This document shows, one piece after another, positions 44,237 to 54,900 of a stretch of DNA of 64,000 nucleotides (positions are counted from its first letter, which is position 1; every line of letters begins with the position of its first letter). The notes beneath the pieces were generated by a model. The model made no database searches and was not told the DNA's origin. It saw nothing but the letters and a program-made list of their open reading frames with translations. The position numbers were made by a program, and so were the translations under genes. This DNA is from Apodemus sylvaticus (taxonomy: Eukaryota; Chordata; Mammalia; Rodentia; Muridae): contig NC_067480.1 of the NCBI RefSeq assembly GCF_947179515.1, positions 7,869,501-7,933,500 on the forward strand, in the 5' to 3' direction.

Positions 44237-44825
44237 TTTATGTCTTTTTAAAAAGAAAATCTGCATTCTTCATGGGAGAGAGAAATAAAAGTTATAATAG
44301 AAGACCAATGGAACATAAATAGAACAGAAAAACAAAGAGAAAAACACTCAGTGAAGAAAAACAGCAGGCTTAACTGAGTTAAGAACCATTGGAAAACAGC
44401 CACACAGGAGAGGCGGGAGACAGACAGCCCTGGCTGAGGCTGTGAGGAAGGGCTCTGAGCTCTCCTGTGAGGAGAAACTAGGCCTTCAGACTCTCAAGCA
44501 TGCGGCTGAGAGTATATTTTCCTCAAGACTTATTGAAGCTTTATTCTGTGTCCAACAATCCTAAGCTTAGTAGTACAGAAGTACAAGTATCAGGCTGCTC
44601 ACGTGTGGACAGAGCGTAGGTGTCTGTCACAGATGAGTGGGTGGCGCTACCCATGTAAAGTGGATGTAGAATTCCTTTAACAACAGCGTAGTGGTCATGA
44701 GCCATTTTAGTGCGTCCTTATCCTACACTGTGTTATTTCTTCACCATTTTAAAAGACAAGCTTGCTGGATTTAGCAGTTGGACTCTCGGGACTTGAAATA
44801 TGCCATTCCACCTGATCATGGTATA
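44237..44825. other. Unassigned intron 3 sequence
   Basis: No repeat recognised. Confidence 0.5.
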
Positions 44826-44974
44826 TGCTGTAATCCTAGCACTTGGGAGACTGAGACAGGAGGATAGCCATAAATTTGAGGCCAGCTTGGGCTACATGGT
44901 GAATTCAAGGCAAGTCTGCACTGTATAGAGACCCTGTCTTAGAGCATGTGCGCGCATGCGCGCGTACGTACACA

Positions 44975-45020
<46 letters not shown>
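44826..45020 (+). mobile_element. B1-related SINE with (CG)/(CA)n tail
   Basis: TGTAATCCTAGCACTTGGGA and GAGGCCAGCTTGGGCTACAT, then GCGCGCATGCGCGCGTACGT and about 22 CA units. Confidence 0.82.
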
Positions 45021-45022
<2 letters not shown>

Positions 45023-45203
45023 GCAGTAAACAATATTTTTTCCTTTAGTGACACTTTGATGCCAACATTTTGCCGTCCTTGACCTCCACCCCTAACGTTT
45101 ATTCTCTTGTCTGACTTAGTGGTTTGTTGGCGATGCTTTCCCCTGTATCTGTGTTGGACTTGTATGGGGTTCAGATGTTGAAACTCCCCATTCTCGAGCC
45201 CCT

Positions 45204-45266
45204 CTCCTCACCAGGACACTGGTGCTCCTCACCAGGTCACTGGTGCTCCTCACCAGGTCACTGGTA
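45204..45266. repeat. 21-bp x 3 tandem repeat
   Basis: CTCCTCACCAGGTCACTGGT plus one base, three times, with two differences in all. Confidence 0.95.
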
Positions 45267-46516
45267 CTCCTCCCTCACACTACTGCCTTTCATCCAGGCC
45301 TGTGGAGCAGATGTTCAGTTCTTTGTCATCTCATCTGCTTGTGTCAGTCCTTGTGTTGAGCAGCTGTGACCCCGTGGCAGAAACTGTCTTTCCTTTTCAG
45401 GACCCTGTGCCTCTGAGTGGGGACCGGCATCCTTCCTGTAGGCTGCTTCTGGAGAGCAGAGCAGCCGGCTCTCGGGCCCATCTCCAGCCCCCTCAGACTG
45501 GAGGAAGCTAGCTGCCCTAAGGAGTGTGACAGGCCTTCCGAAGCTCCACTCCTTCCCGCCCTAGGTGCCAGATATGCAGTTGCCCACTGTCCCTTACTGT
45601 CCGGTGTCAGATCTGTCTGTCTGTGCCTTTTAGTTGTCTTGTCACCTTTGTGGGTCCTGACTGTTTCCATTCTTTCTCTTCCCAGAATGAAATCCATCCT
45701 TTGCCTACCCGGTCCCCTCATGCCCTCACCTACACGGTCCCCTTATGTCCTGGCTTTGATGGTTAATATGTAAATTACAAGCCTTTTCCCTAAGTTTATA
45801 AATGTAGGACACTGAATTTTCTGTAATCTAATGATCCTTCTGATGATAAGCACTGGAGTTTAAGTCCAACCTTTGAACTCAGACGTTCACCCTTTCTTCT
45901 CTGGTTACTGGTTCTTTTTACCATAGAGTCTGGCAGAGGACTTGTGTGTGTGAAACAGCAGTCTGCTTAGCAGCGCTGGCTGTGCGCTGCACTTGAGGGT
46001 TACTTGTAGCATGTGGTAATTGCAACAGTGATCATGAGAGCAGTTGAGTCATGACTCTGGCCCTGTTCCTAGATTATGTAATAGCAGACAAGACATTTGC
46101 TTTATTTGAGCCTGTCTCCTCACTGAGTAAAGTGCTATGCTGCCACATGATCTAAATTGTTAAGTTCAGATATCTTACATTTTATGAGAGAGCTACACAT
46201 TATTCTACAGACAGACAGACAGATTTCTCATCCCTAAATTTATAAAATTTAAAGAGTTTATAAATTTTGCCTTAACTTTTCAAACTTGTACTCCAGGGAA
46301 GACCCAAAACTCCATATTAGAGAGTTGCTATTAAAGCGTGAAGTGTGATTTTGTTTTTAAAGTGTAACAGACAAGGAGTGCCTGTCTGAATACACAAGGT
46401 CATGGGCTTGCTCCCCAGCACCACATGAACCCAGATGTTGTCTTACACATCTGTAACCTCAGCACACAAAGGTTACGGATAGGAGGGTTGGGAGTTGAAG
46501 ATCATCCTTGGGCTAT
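45267..46516. other. Mostly unassigned intron 3 sequence
   Basis: 46380-46510 has ID/B4-like traces (TCATGGGCTTGCTCCCCAGC; CATCTGTAACCTCAGCAC). The rest is unassigned. Confidence 0.4.
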
Positions 46517-46712
46517 GGTTTGGTTTGGATATGATGAACTGTCCCCCACTACGTGTGTTTAAACACCTGGTCCCAGCTGATGGTGCTGTTAGGAGTGCTG
46601 TGGAACCTTTAGGAGGTGGAGCCTCCCTGGAGAAGTAGGACACCAGGCGAGCCCTGAGGTTTTATAGCCTGGCCCCACTTCTGTTCATTCTGTGCACCCT
46701 GACCTAGGAGGT
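46517..46712 (+). mobile_element. Old MaLR-type LTR remnant
   Basis: TGGTTTGGTTTGGATATGAT, CCTTTAGGAGGTGGAGCCTC and TTTATAGCCTGGCCCCACTT. It is followed to 46815 by a SINE remnant in reverse. Confidence 0.55.
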
Positions 46713-47009
46713 GAACTCCAGCCTGGGATTGCAGGTGTGCAGTTCCACACAGCTTTACAGTGCTGGGGTTTGAACTGGGAGCTTGCAGAGCGCTCTAGCA
46801 GTCCCGAGCCCTAGGCCCAGCTTTCATGCTCACACTGTTGATTGAGTCAGTAAAAGCTGACATTCCATGTCTTACACACACACACACATTCCTACATATC
46901 TGTGCTAATCACAGTGTTAAGATACAGAGCTTTCATTCCAGGGAATTAGCAGAATTCTGCAATGTTATAATCCGTAAGGAGACTGAACTTGTGGCCTCTG
47001 TTTCCCCAG

Positions 47010-47255
47010 GTATGTGTAACCCTCGGAATTACAGCGACACGCCCCCCACATCAAAGAGCACGGTGGAGGAGCTGCACGAGCCCATCCCCTCCCTGTTCCG
47101 GGCCCTGACAGAGGGCGACACCCAGCTGAACTGGAACATTGTCTCCTTCCCAGTGGCAGAGGAGTTGTCACACCACGAAAACCTGGTCTCCTTCTTAGAG
47201 ACTGTGAACCAGCCGCACCACCAAAATGTGTCTGTGCCCAGTGGCAGCGACAAAG
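47010..47255 (+). CDS. Twsg1: Twsg1 exon 4 (residues 74-156, linker and central region)
   Basis: Acceptor TTTCCCCAG (47009), donor AAAG/GTACCC (47256), 246 nt, phase 1 at both ends. It carries Cys76, two N-glycosylation sequons (Asn80 in NYS, Asn146 in NVS), and the conserved stretch FRALTEGDTQLNWNIVSFPV. The 3' end encodes SVPSGSDK. The mouse and human proteins, as I remember them, have about seven more residues between VPS and SDK, so this copy looks shortened by about 21 nt in frame. The reading frame and splice site are otherwise intact. The donor has C at +4, so it is weaker than the exon 3 donor. Confidence 0.95.
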
Positions 47256-47409
47256 GTACCCATTCCACTCTGGTGTCCCTGTGGTTAGAACCTCACCAAA
47301 CCTCCTAGGTCTGGTGTTTGAGTCAAACTTTAGCTATTCTTTATACACAGCATCTGTGTTTGCTCTCAGGTGTCTGCTGTGCTGCCCCATTGAATAACAA
47401 GGATTTTGT

Positions 47410-47600
47410 TATTGTGCCTGTGTGTGTTTGAGTGTGGGCACACACTATCACACTTGTGGAGGTCACAGGACAACTTTGCGGAGTCTGTCCTGCCCCTCCA
47501 CTGTTGATTCCGGGACTAAACTCAGGCTGGGTGTGTGCAGCGAAAGCTCTGCCTTCTCGGCCAGCCTGCTGCCCATCAGCTAAGAAACAGTCTTCTAAGA
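47410..47600 (-). mobile_element. B3-like SINE remnant
   Basis: GGAGGTCACAGGACAACTTT, GGGACTAAACTCAGGCTGGG and CTTCTCGGCCAGCCTGC. Confidence 0.6.
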
Positions 47601-48685
47601 CAGCTCATCTCTAGGTGTAGACCATGCAGGCAGCTGTCAGTGCACGCGACTGTGATCACAGAAGAGACAAGAGAATGATCTCTGCTCATCTGAGAATCCT
47701 GTCAAAGAGCTTTTACTAGTGACAATAGATCATGTCATAATTTTGGAGTATTATAAACAGAATATAGTTTTGATATAAAGTTGTCCATGTTTTTCAATAC
47801 AGGTTTATAGTAGAAGAATAATGTATTTATGAAAATACACTTGATGTGGCTGTTGTTTTAGGTTTGTGAGATAAGATCCCAAACGCAGCCCAGGCTGGCC
47901 TAGAACTTGCGGCAGTCCCCCATATAGGGCCACACTGGACTGCAGCTGCGTCCTACCCTGGCTCGCAGCTGTGCCTTACAGTGTTAGAGGAATTACGCAC
48001 ACACAGACGCTAGCATCTGAACTTCTTTCTTAATCTCACTATTGTGCCCTTCATTATAATCTGACCAGTATAAAATAGAACTTTGCACATTAACAATACA
48101 ATCAGGACAGCCTTTGTTACAAGGCAGCCTGACCTTTGTCACGTGGTGGTGTGACCCTTGACTTGCTTCAGGCTTTGGGGATCCTGGGAATGTGCATTGT
48201 GACACAAATGCTCTGCTGCTGTTTTTTCATGCTGAAGTGTAATGAGTGTCACAGATACCTATTGATTCCGAAGTTTCTTCAACTCATGACGGTTTCAAAC
48301 CAGATTTTGGAAACACAGAGCTAAGGGTTTCTTTGGTGCCTCTTCTTCCTCTTAGCATTTACACAGCTCAATTTGCAGTTTGTTTTGAACTGATAGGCTT
48401 ACTTTTTTTACCTAGCTCTTTGGACTCTGATTACTCTTTGAGTCTGTAATGACTAGCCCATGGTAGGTTTTCAGTAAATATATATGGGATAAAGTTAGAT
48501 GAAATGTATTTAGTGGGTTCTAGTTGTCAGTGATTGCTTGTTGCCAGCCCTTCTGGCCCCACTGCTCTGGTTTCCTCATTTCTAAAACACAAGCAGTGGG
48601 TAAGGGGCAGTGGGTAAGTTGCTCATTAGGGTGTGTGTGTGTGGTAAGGGGCAGACATTGCTGCAGTGTGTCGGCGAAGCCCTTT
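47601..48685. other. Mostly unassigned intron 4 sequence
   Basis: A B1-like remnant lies at 47850-47985 (AGCCCAGGCTGGCCTAGAAC). The rest is unassigned. Confidence 0.45.
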
Positions 48686-48839
48686 GCAGTGCACACAGCA
48701 CACCGTGTGCAGTGCACACAGCACACCGTGTGCAGTGCACACAGCACACCGTGTGCAGTGCACACAGCACACCGTGTGCAGTGCACACAGCACACCGTGT
48801 GCAGTGCACACAGCACACCGTGTGCAGTGCACACAGCAC
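48686..48839. repeat. 23-bp minisatellite x 6.7
   Basis: GCAGTGCACACAGCACACCG plus TGT, starting at 48686 and every 23 bp to 48824. Units are essentially identical. Period 23 gives repeat peptides in every frame, so the open frames on both strands are artefacts. Confidence 0.98.
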
Positions 48840-48929
48840 GTCAGCAGAGCCCCGGGAAGTGCATCTCAGGTCAAACTCGGGAGAAGCTTGTATGGCGAGG
48901 ACTTTGTGCACTGAGCCATCCCAGTAGCC

Positions 48930-49062
48930 TTTTTTCTTTCTTTGAAACTATTTTGATATGTATTTGAATTCATTGTGTAGCCCAGGTTAGCTTTGAACTC
49001 ATGATCCTTCTGCCCCATCTGAGTGTTGGGAAGACATCTCTGTGTCACTGTGCCTGGCCTTC
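48930..49062 (-). mobile_element. B1 SINE remnant
   Basis: GTGTAGCCCAGGTTAGCTTT, GAACTCATGATCCTTCTGCC and CACTGTGCCTGGCC. Confidence 0.7.
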
Positions 49063-49214
49063 GCCCCACTCCCATGGACACTGTCGTCATCTCCAGGGTT
49101 CCATCCTCCAGTGCTGGGAAGCTTCGCTTGTTATCGCCATAGCACAGCCTTTTCTCCTCGGCCTCCCTCTGTTCATTCGTTCTCTGTGTGGCCCTATAAA
49201 CAACTTAGTCCGAG

Positions 49215-49865
49215 CCAGATGAGGTGCCACATGCATGTATGCAATCCCAGGTCAGATGGCTGAGGCAAGGACATCTCGGCTGCAAGAGCAAGAGACCCCG
49301 TGTCCACAACAGCAGCGCATGTTCCTCCATCCTCAAGAGACCCCAACTGTCACCATGCGCTCTCTGTGAATGACTTACCCTCTTTAGCTTATTTCTGTTA
49401 TATTTTACCATAGCTAGGCAGCTGCATGGGATTCACAACTTGCAAAGTTAAAAATGTGACTCTCCTGTTGGAGAGCAGGCCTAGAAAGTCTTTTTAGTCT
49501 ACTTGCTGATGGGCATTGGTAATCACTGTGCAGCATTGGACTACTTGCTTGAGTACAAAGTCTCAGTACCTCTTTAGGACAGTGTTTTTCAAACATCTTT
49601 GGACTAGGGACATGTGTGTTTGGAGAAATGTCAGTAGGAAACAACTATGTTGCTTCACGGACCCTTGTTACACCAGACAGTCCAACCTCAGCTCGTGTCT
49701 TTGCTGCTTTCGTCTAAACTGAGCATCTGTCCCCAAATGAAGATCTTCTGTCGCTCATTTTTGTCCTGTGCTGATGGGCAGTGAGAGAACTGGACAGTGC
49801 AGTGGTTCTCTCTGAGTGAGCAGGAGCTCTTCCTGTCTGTACTGACACGTTCGTTTTCATTTCAG
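49215..49865 (+). other. End of Twsg1 intron 4, weak B1 trace then unassigned
   Basis: CATGTATGCAATCCCAGGTC and TGGCTGAGGCAAGGACATCT (49232-49275) are B1-like. The rest is unassigned, up to the exon 5 acceptor. Confidence 0.4.
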
Positions 49866-50047
49866 AGCACATGTGCACTGTGGTGTACTTTGATGACTGC
49901 ATGTCTATACACCAGTGTAAGATATCCTGCGAGTCCATGGGGGCCTCCAAGTACCGCTGGTTTCATAACGCCTGCTGCGAGTGCGTGGGCCCAGAGTGCA
50001 TCGACTATGGGAGCAAGACTGTCAAGTGTATGAACTGCATGTTTTAA
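49866..50047 (+). CDS. Twsg1: Twsg1 exon 5, coding part (residues 156-215 and stop)
   Basis: The acceptor TCATTTCAG ends at 49865 and completes a split Glu codon. The exon encodes the C-terminal cysteine-rich domain with Cys159, 167, 173, 177, 192, 193, 195, 200, 210 and 213, which ends Met-Asn-Cys-Met-Phe and TAA at 50045-50047. This half of TWSG1 is associated with chordin binding and family-specific folding. With exons 2-4 it gives 215 residues, against about 222-223 in other mammals from memory. In the cell the protein is secreted, binds BMPs with chordin, and promotes tolloid cleavage of chordin, so it can both restrain and release BMP signal. Confidence 0.96.
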
Positions 50048-50527
50048 CGAGGGAGAAGAAGTGCAAACCAAAGCAGTAAGTCATGAAGTGTGCAGAAATC
50101 ATGAGTGTAGTATGCTAGGAGTGTGTTAAATGATATTATTGTAACCGTGCTTTATGTTTGATGCCTGTTAGCATATGCCTTCCATTGGATTCAGTAGAAC
50201 CTTAGTCACTTGAGAATCAGGTTCAGAGGAGTCCAGAAAAGGCCTGACCTTCTGACAGAAGGTGCTGTCTTCTTGCAGCTTCCCAAACGCTTTTTGTTTT
50301 AAACGTGATAGCACAGCCTGGTAGACACGTGGTTCTCACCTGCCGGTTCTAGAATTCCAGGCCCTGTAGTCACACCTCTCTCGATTGTGCCTTGGCTGGC
50401 TTATCTGCTTTATATGCAATTTATAATTCTAACAGCTCACATTCAAGCCACACCAAAACTTAATTTCATTTACATTGGTTTTAGAAAGTAGATGTTTACT
50501 ATATTTTACAACAGAAAGATTTTACCT

Positions 50528-50718
50528 AGGGCCAGCGAGCCAGCTCAGTGGATAAAGGGGCTTGCTACCAAGCCTGATGACCTGAGTTTGATCCCCAGAG
50601 CCCATGTAGTGGAAGGAAAGCGCCAGCTCCTCTAAGATGTCCTCTGACCTTCGTATACATACAGTGACATGCATGCAGGTGTGCATGTGCGTGAACACAC
50701 AAAAATAACTGTTTTAAA
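50528..50718 (+). mobile_element. B2/B3-group SINE inside the Twsg1 3' UTR
   Basis: AGCCAGCTCAGTGGATAAAG, GATGACCTGAGTTTGATCCC and AGATGTCCTCTGACCTTCGT, with a CA/A-rich tail. It is in sense orientation, so it would be carried in the mRNA. Confidence 0.82.
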
Positions 50719-51904
50719 AAATGTAAACCTCCTACATGGTGAAATCTAAATCTGTCGTGTAGCGCTCTCAATGCTCACCCGCAGTGCTGGTGCAGCGATG
50801 TAGAGTTATCTCTGTTCATTGGTATAGCAGAGTTGCCTCTGCCAAGAGTCTCATGGCATACCTGTGAAACGTCAACAAATGCGCCATGAGGATCTGGGTC
50901 GAGAACAGCGAGGTGAAAGCAGCAGGGCTGTGACGACGCCCCCTGCGGCTCCGTGCAGAGCGCCAGGTGGCAACTGTCCCTTTCCAGGGCCACAGCACAG
51001 CTGAACATGAGGCTGCCAGGAGAGGGTCTGGCTCAGCACCAGCAAAGCAGCTGGGTCTCCAGCACATGTGAGAAGGACGAGGGCTGAAGAAGGGCGTGCA
51101 GGTGTGGGCGGAGAAGGGGAACTCCGAGGAGGGCCCACCTTAAAACCATTTGTGGTCACTTGTTTCTGAATATCTGAATCTAAATAAGTATCATTTTAAG
51201 AAGCTATATTTCTGAAATTACAGGGGGGAATCTGTTCACTATGTTTACTCCTAGCATACTACAGAATTATCTAGTTAGCTTCTTATACAGTATTTCAATA
51301 GTGATGAGCCTCAGTACTACATGCCCTTCACAGTAACAAAATTCTCACCTCAAGCATCAATCCAAGACAAATATTTATAATGCACAGGCTCGATTTTATA
51401 GAACTGTTTTTCTCTAGTGCATATCTGAATTAAGAGTAACTTTTTAGGAATAATCTTTATATGGCTACATATTTTAGTACATGAGAAATGTTCTTAAACA
51501 CACTTTGTATTCTTATTTGAATAGTTACAAGATCATTTGTGGTATCGTGGCTATTCATTATGAACCATACTATTCCCAGTAGCTGACGAATATTCAAGAA
51601 ATTCCAGCCTTCTAAGAAGCCGACGTAGAACGTGGATGTATGTGATTATTAAACATCAAGGTGTCCTCTCACTTTTACCTAGAGTGCCTCTCTTTAAAGG
51701 TGCCTTGGAGACATGTCAGCCCTTTCCTTCTGAGCTCCCGCAGGGCTGTGGGTTTTCTTGAAATCAGGAGTTGTGAAGGACCACAGCGAGCTGTTCCATC
51801 TCAGCTGCTGATTCTCAAGAAAGTTTACACTCTGACGGAAGAATGCTCAGATGGCCTCTAGCAGTATGTCTTGTGTTTTCTTTGTTTTTGTTGTTGCTGT
51901 CATG

Positions 51905-51985
51905 GTTTGGTTTGGTTTGTTTTGAGATCTCTGCGGCCCTGGATGGCCTGGAATTTGCTATGTAGACCAGGCGGCCATCCTCACA
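51905..51985 (-). mobile_element. B1 fragment in the 3' UTR
   Basis: TTTGAGATCTCTGCGGCCCT and GGAATTTGCTATGTAGACCA. Only the tail half remains. Confidence 0.6.
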
Positions 51986-53163
51986 TTTTCTTAATGATGG
52001 CCATAAACATTGTTAAAATATGTCGCCTTCTTTTTAAAACTTTTCATTATTAAAATTTAAAATACAGTGTGTCTTTTTTACCCTGTACATTTTCTATGAA
52101 CAATTTTTTAAATCACTTGCTTTAAATTTTTTACTGCCTTGTTTTTCCCATTAGAAGTGATCCCCACTGAGATAAATTTTATAATCAAATTTTGTGTATT
52201 TCTCCTGGTTTGCCAAGACCTTGAAGAAATAGCAGCCATTCCCTGACAGGTTTGCACTCCCACCACAGAGAGGCTGACCAAGATGATCCAAGGATCGGGG
52301 CCAGCCCGGGTCCACAGAGATACTGCTCCGAAAGCACAACTCCCGTGCTCGGCATTTGGAGTAGTGCTTTGTTCCTAGATTGAAATTAAATATTCAGGAA
52401 CTAGCTGCCTCCCAGAAGCTAGCGCAGTCTCGCCCTTCCACACCATTCCAGCAGCTACGCTCCCTTACTGAAGAGTACGTAATAGTTTATGGTTCTTTTT
52501 CAATAAAAAACGATGTTTTTCTTATAGCCAGATGCAAAGACACTGGACTTTACGGGCTGAGGTTGAACCCTGATGCCCGGGCTCTCCCTGTCGCGGTGCA
52601 GCCCCAGTTCCACCCCAGTACTAACAAGAGACAAACACTAGCTTGTGAATCTAAATTCATTTGTTGTTACTAAATTCATTTGTACTTACTTCCCTATAGC
52701 AAGAGAAGGGCAGGTTTTTTTTTTTTTTTATAACATTTATGATAAAACAATGTTTTCCCTATACATTTAGTTAGGACTGCAGCTTATTCATAATTAAGGT
52801 ACAAAAGCAAAACATATTCAAGTAAAATGTACTATTTTTTTACGCAGGATGCTGTGAAAGAGGCCTTCACACCACAGTATAACTTGTAAAGTTTCAGAAA
52901 ATAACGTTGTTAGCATATTTGAACAAATATTTGGAATTTTTAAAAAGCATCAATTTAGAAAAAAAGAAAGTGAAACTCTGGAAAATGAGATGCTGAGACT
53001 GGGTTATGGTTTAAAGGTCTGTACTTAGGAAGCATCTTTAAGGACTTTAAAGACTTTGTTCATTCCCAAGAGTCTATGCTGATTGCATTTAACATGACTG
53101 ACAATTTAAATATGTAATTGTGTACATTTTCATTGGTTGTCTCTGTAGTCAAAAAGGTATTTT

Positions 53164-53169
53164 AATAAA
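53164..53169 (+). terminator. AATAAA poly(A) signal, likely main 3' end of Twsg1
   Basis: This is a canonical hexamer, with a GT-rich element (GTGAGTTGAGTCATGTTTTT) starting about 14 bases later. It gives a 3' UTR of the expected length. Earlier hexamers (51648, 52049, 52502) could give shorter forms. Confidence 0.6.
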
Positions 53170-53426
53170 AAATAGAAATGACTGTGAGTTGAGTCATGTT
53201 TTTTATTAATTTCTGCAGAGAACGCTGACTGTGGTGTTAACACTCCTACCTTGCAGGATGTCCCCACAGAGTCCGCTGGGCCAGCTCGTACTAGTGTGAA
53301 GCAAATGCGTCACCTTTCTGCTCCTGCAGGCCATGACTGCAGCTGCCTTACAGAGTGATTTAGCAGACAGACCTGACAGGCGTGTCATGTGACAGGCAGC
53401 CATGAGTGTGGCCCAGCACATTTGGG

Positions 53427-54147
53427 TCTCACTGTGGTATTGCTGTGAAGAGACACCACAATCAAGGCAGCTTATGAAGAAAGCGCTTAACTGACAGCTT
53501 GCTTTATGGTTCTGAGGTTGGTCCCTGGTCGTCATGGCGGGGATCAGGCAGCAGATAGGTAGGCACAGTGCTGGAGCAGTGACGGAGTGCTGATTCACAA
53601 ACTTAGTACATCGGATGCCATGACAGAACCACCATTCAGGCCTTGAAGCCCAACACATAGCAACACCACCCACCAAGGCAGGAGCGAAGACCTAGCCCGC
53701 CTGCCAAAGCAGGAGACCCAGCCAAAGCAGCAGCCCAGGGTGTGGCTGGGCCAATCCTCGAGGGAAATTCCTATTTGTACTAACCCTGCAGTTCTGCTTC
53801 TTGCTAACTGAAATGTGCCAACCAGGGTATGGGTTTTTGTGAATAAAAAATAAAATAAAAAGGCCTGGGCTGCATGGTTTGGGCAAGTTCCCTGTGCGGC
53901 CAACAGGGAAGACTTTCTATTTGGCTTTAGGGCTGTCCAAGGGGTAGTCTCTGGGGAGCTTACCTGGCAACAGCAGCAGGCAGAGTGATGGAGGCTGGCC
54001 TGCTGTGGGCTTCTGAAACCTTAAAGTCCACCCCCAGTGACACACCTACACACCTCCTACCCCTTGCTAAGTAGTCCCTCTACTGGGAGCCAAACCTTCA
54101 GATATGTGAGCCCACGAAGGCCGTTCTCATTCAAACCACCGCACGGA
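53427..54147 (-). mobile_element. MaLR-type LTR split by a second insertion
   Basis: TGGTATTGCTGTGAAGAGAC at the left. At the right, CCCAGTGACACACCTACACA and GCCGTTCTCATTCAAACCAC. About 365 bp in the middle (53605-53968) does not belong to this LTR. Confidence 0.8.
53605..53968. mobile_element. Unclassified insertion, possibly another solo LTR
   Basis: It separates two parts of one LTR. It contains AATAAAAAATAAAATAAAAA (53842-53861), which could be a TATA or poly(A) region of an LTR, but the ends and target duplication are not clear. Confidence 0.4.
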
Positions 54148-54387
54148 GTAAAATGTATGCCATGTCAGAGAACACGTAAGTGCTGTGATTGGTGTGTAGA
54201 GGATGTTGTACCGAAGAGAGAAGATGAGGAGATGGAGATTGAGGAGAGGCAGGAAAGCTGTTCCAGTGGCACACAGTGCTGCGGAGGCTGGAGCTGAGGT
54301 GCACATGGGAGGCCACACCCGAAGCTTCGGTGCTCAGACATCCAGGAGGCAGAACAGTGCCAGGCGCACCTGTCCCTTCAAGGCGCT

Positions 54388-54512
54388 GGCAGGAGCCATG
54401 GTGCACACCTATAATCCCAGCACTGGTGAGGCAAGAGGATCTCTGCTCTCTCTGAGTTCAAGGTCAGCATGGTCCACATAGCAAGCTCCATATAAGACAA
54501 TGTAGAGAGATT
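54388..54512 (+). mobile_element. B1 SINE (old)
   Basis: GGTGCACACCTATAATCCCA and GTTCAAGGTCAGCATGGTCC. Confidence 0.8.
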
Positions 54513-54514
54513 CT

Positions 54515-54900
54515 ATTTTTTTTAAATTGGTACATATTAATTAGACATACTTGTGGGATACAGTGTGTAATGATCACACACACACACACACATCTGTCAC
54601 CTCAAACATTGACTTTTTGTGTTACGATTATTTGAAAATGTACTGGTTCGTTAAATTCTATTAGTTCCTGCCAGCAGTGGTTCTCCTGTCCTGCTGTGGA
54701 ACACCCCAGTGAGCCCCGCCCATCTGTACTGTTTCCAGTGGTCCGACCCCTTGCTTCCCAGCCTCTGGTGACCACGGCTCCTGCTCTACTCTGCTGCCCC
54801 CACGTGACATACAGAGCTTTGTTGTCTAAGTCCAGCTCACATAACATCCCCTTGCACCCGTGGAGATGCAGAATCCAGTTTCCCATGTGGTTATATAGCC
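54515..54900 (-). mobile_element. Ancient L1 3' end (L1M-like)
   Basis: GGTACATATTAATTAGACAT, GTGGGATACAGTGTGTAATG, GTCACCTCAAACATTGACTT and CTTCCCAGCCTCTGGTGACC match the shared 3' region of old mammalian L1s in reverse. This one predates the rodent split. Confidence 0.7.

Larger units (their letters stand above)
15930..53190 (+). other. Twsg1: Twsg1 gene (transcription unit, five exons)
   Basis: The four coding exons join in phase (exon ends in phase 0, 1 and 1) into one 215-residue frame that reads as twisted gastrulation from signal peptide to the C-terminal Cys-Met-Phe end. Introns are about 2.2, 15.5, 13.1 and 2.6 kb and all use GT...AG ends. The 5' end is placed in the CpG island and the 3' end just after the AATAAA at 53164. 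Both ends are inferred, while the splice sites are seen directly. From memory the mammalian neighbours of this gene are Ankrd12 and Ralbp1, but no exon of either is recognisable here, so the whole window is Twsg1 plus flanking intergenic DNA. Confidence 0.93.
50048..53190 (+). other. Twsg1: Twsg1 3' UTR
   Basis: About 3.1 kb follows the stop with no acceptor-donor pair I would trust, giving an mRNA near 4 kb, in line with the long 3' UTR I recall for the gene. Candidate poly(A) signals are ATTAAA at 51648 and 52049 and AATAAA at 52502 and 53164. The last is followed by a GT-rich stretch and is my choice for the main end. The UTR has absorbed a SINE at 50528-50718 and a B1 fragment at 51905-51985. 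The stretch 50770-51170 is locally GC-rich with no assignment. Confidence 0.75.

Noticed and set aside
48520..48967. Cys/His-rich open frames of 68-147 codons that look like metal-binding repeats
   Set aside because: Period-23 DNA repeats give a repeating peptide in any frame and on both strands. No gene context.
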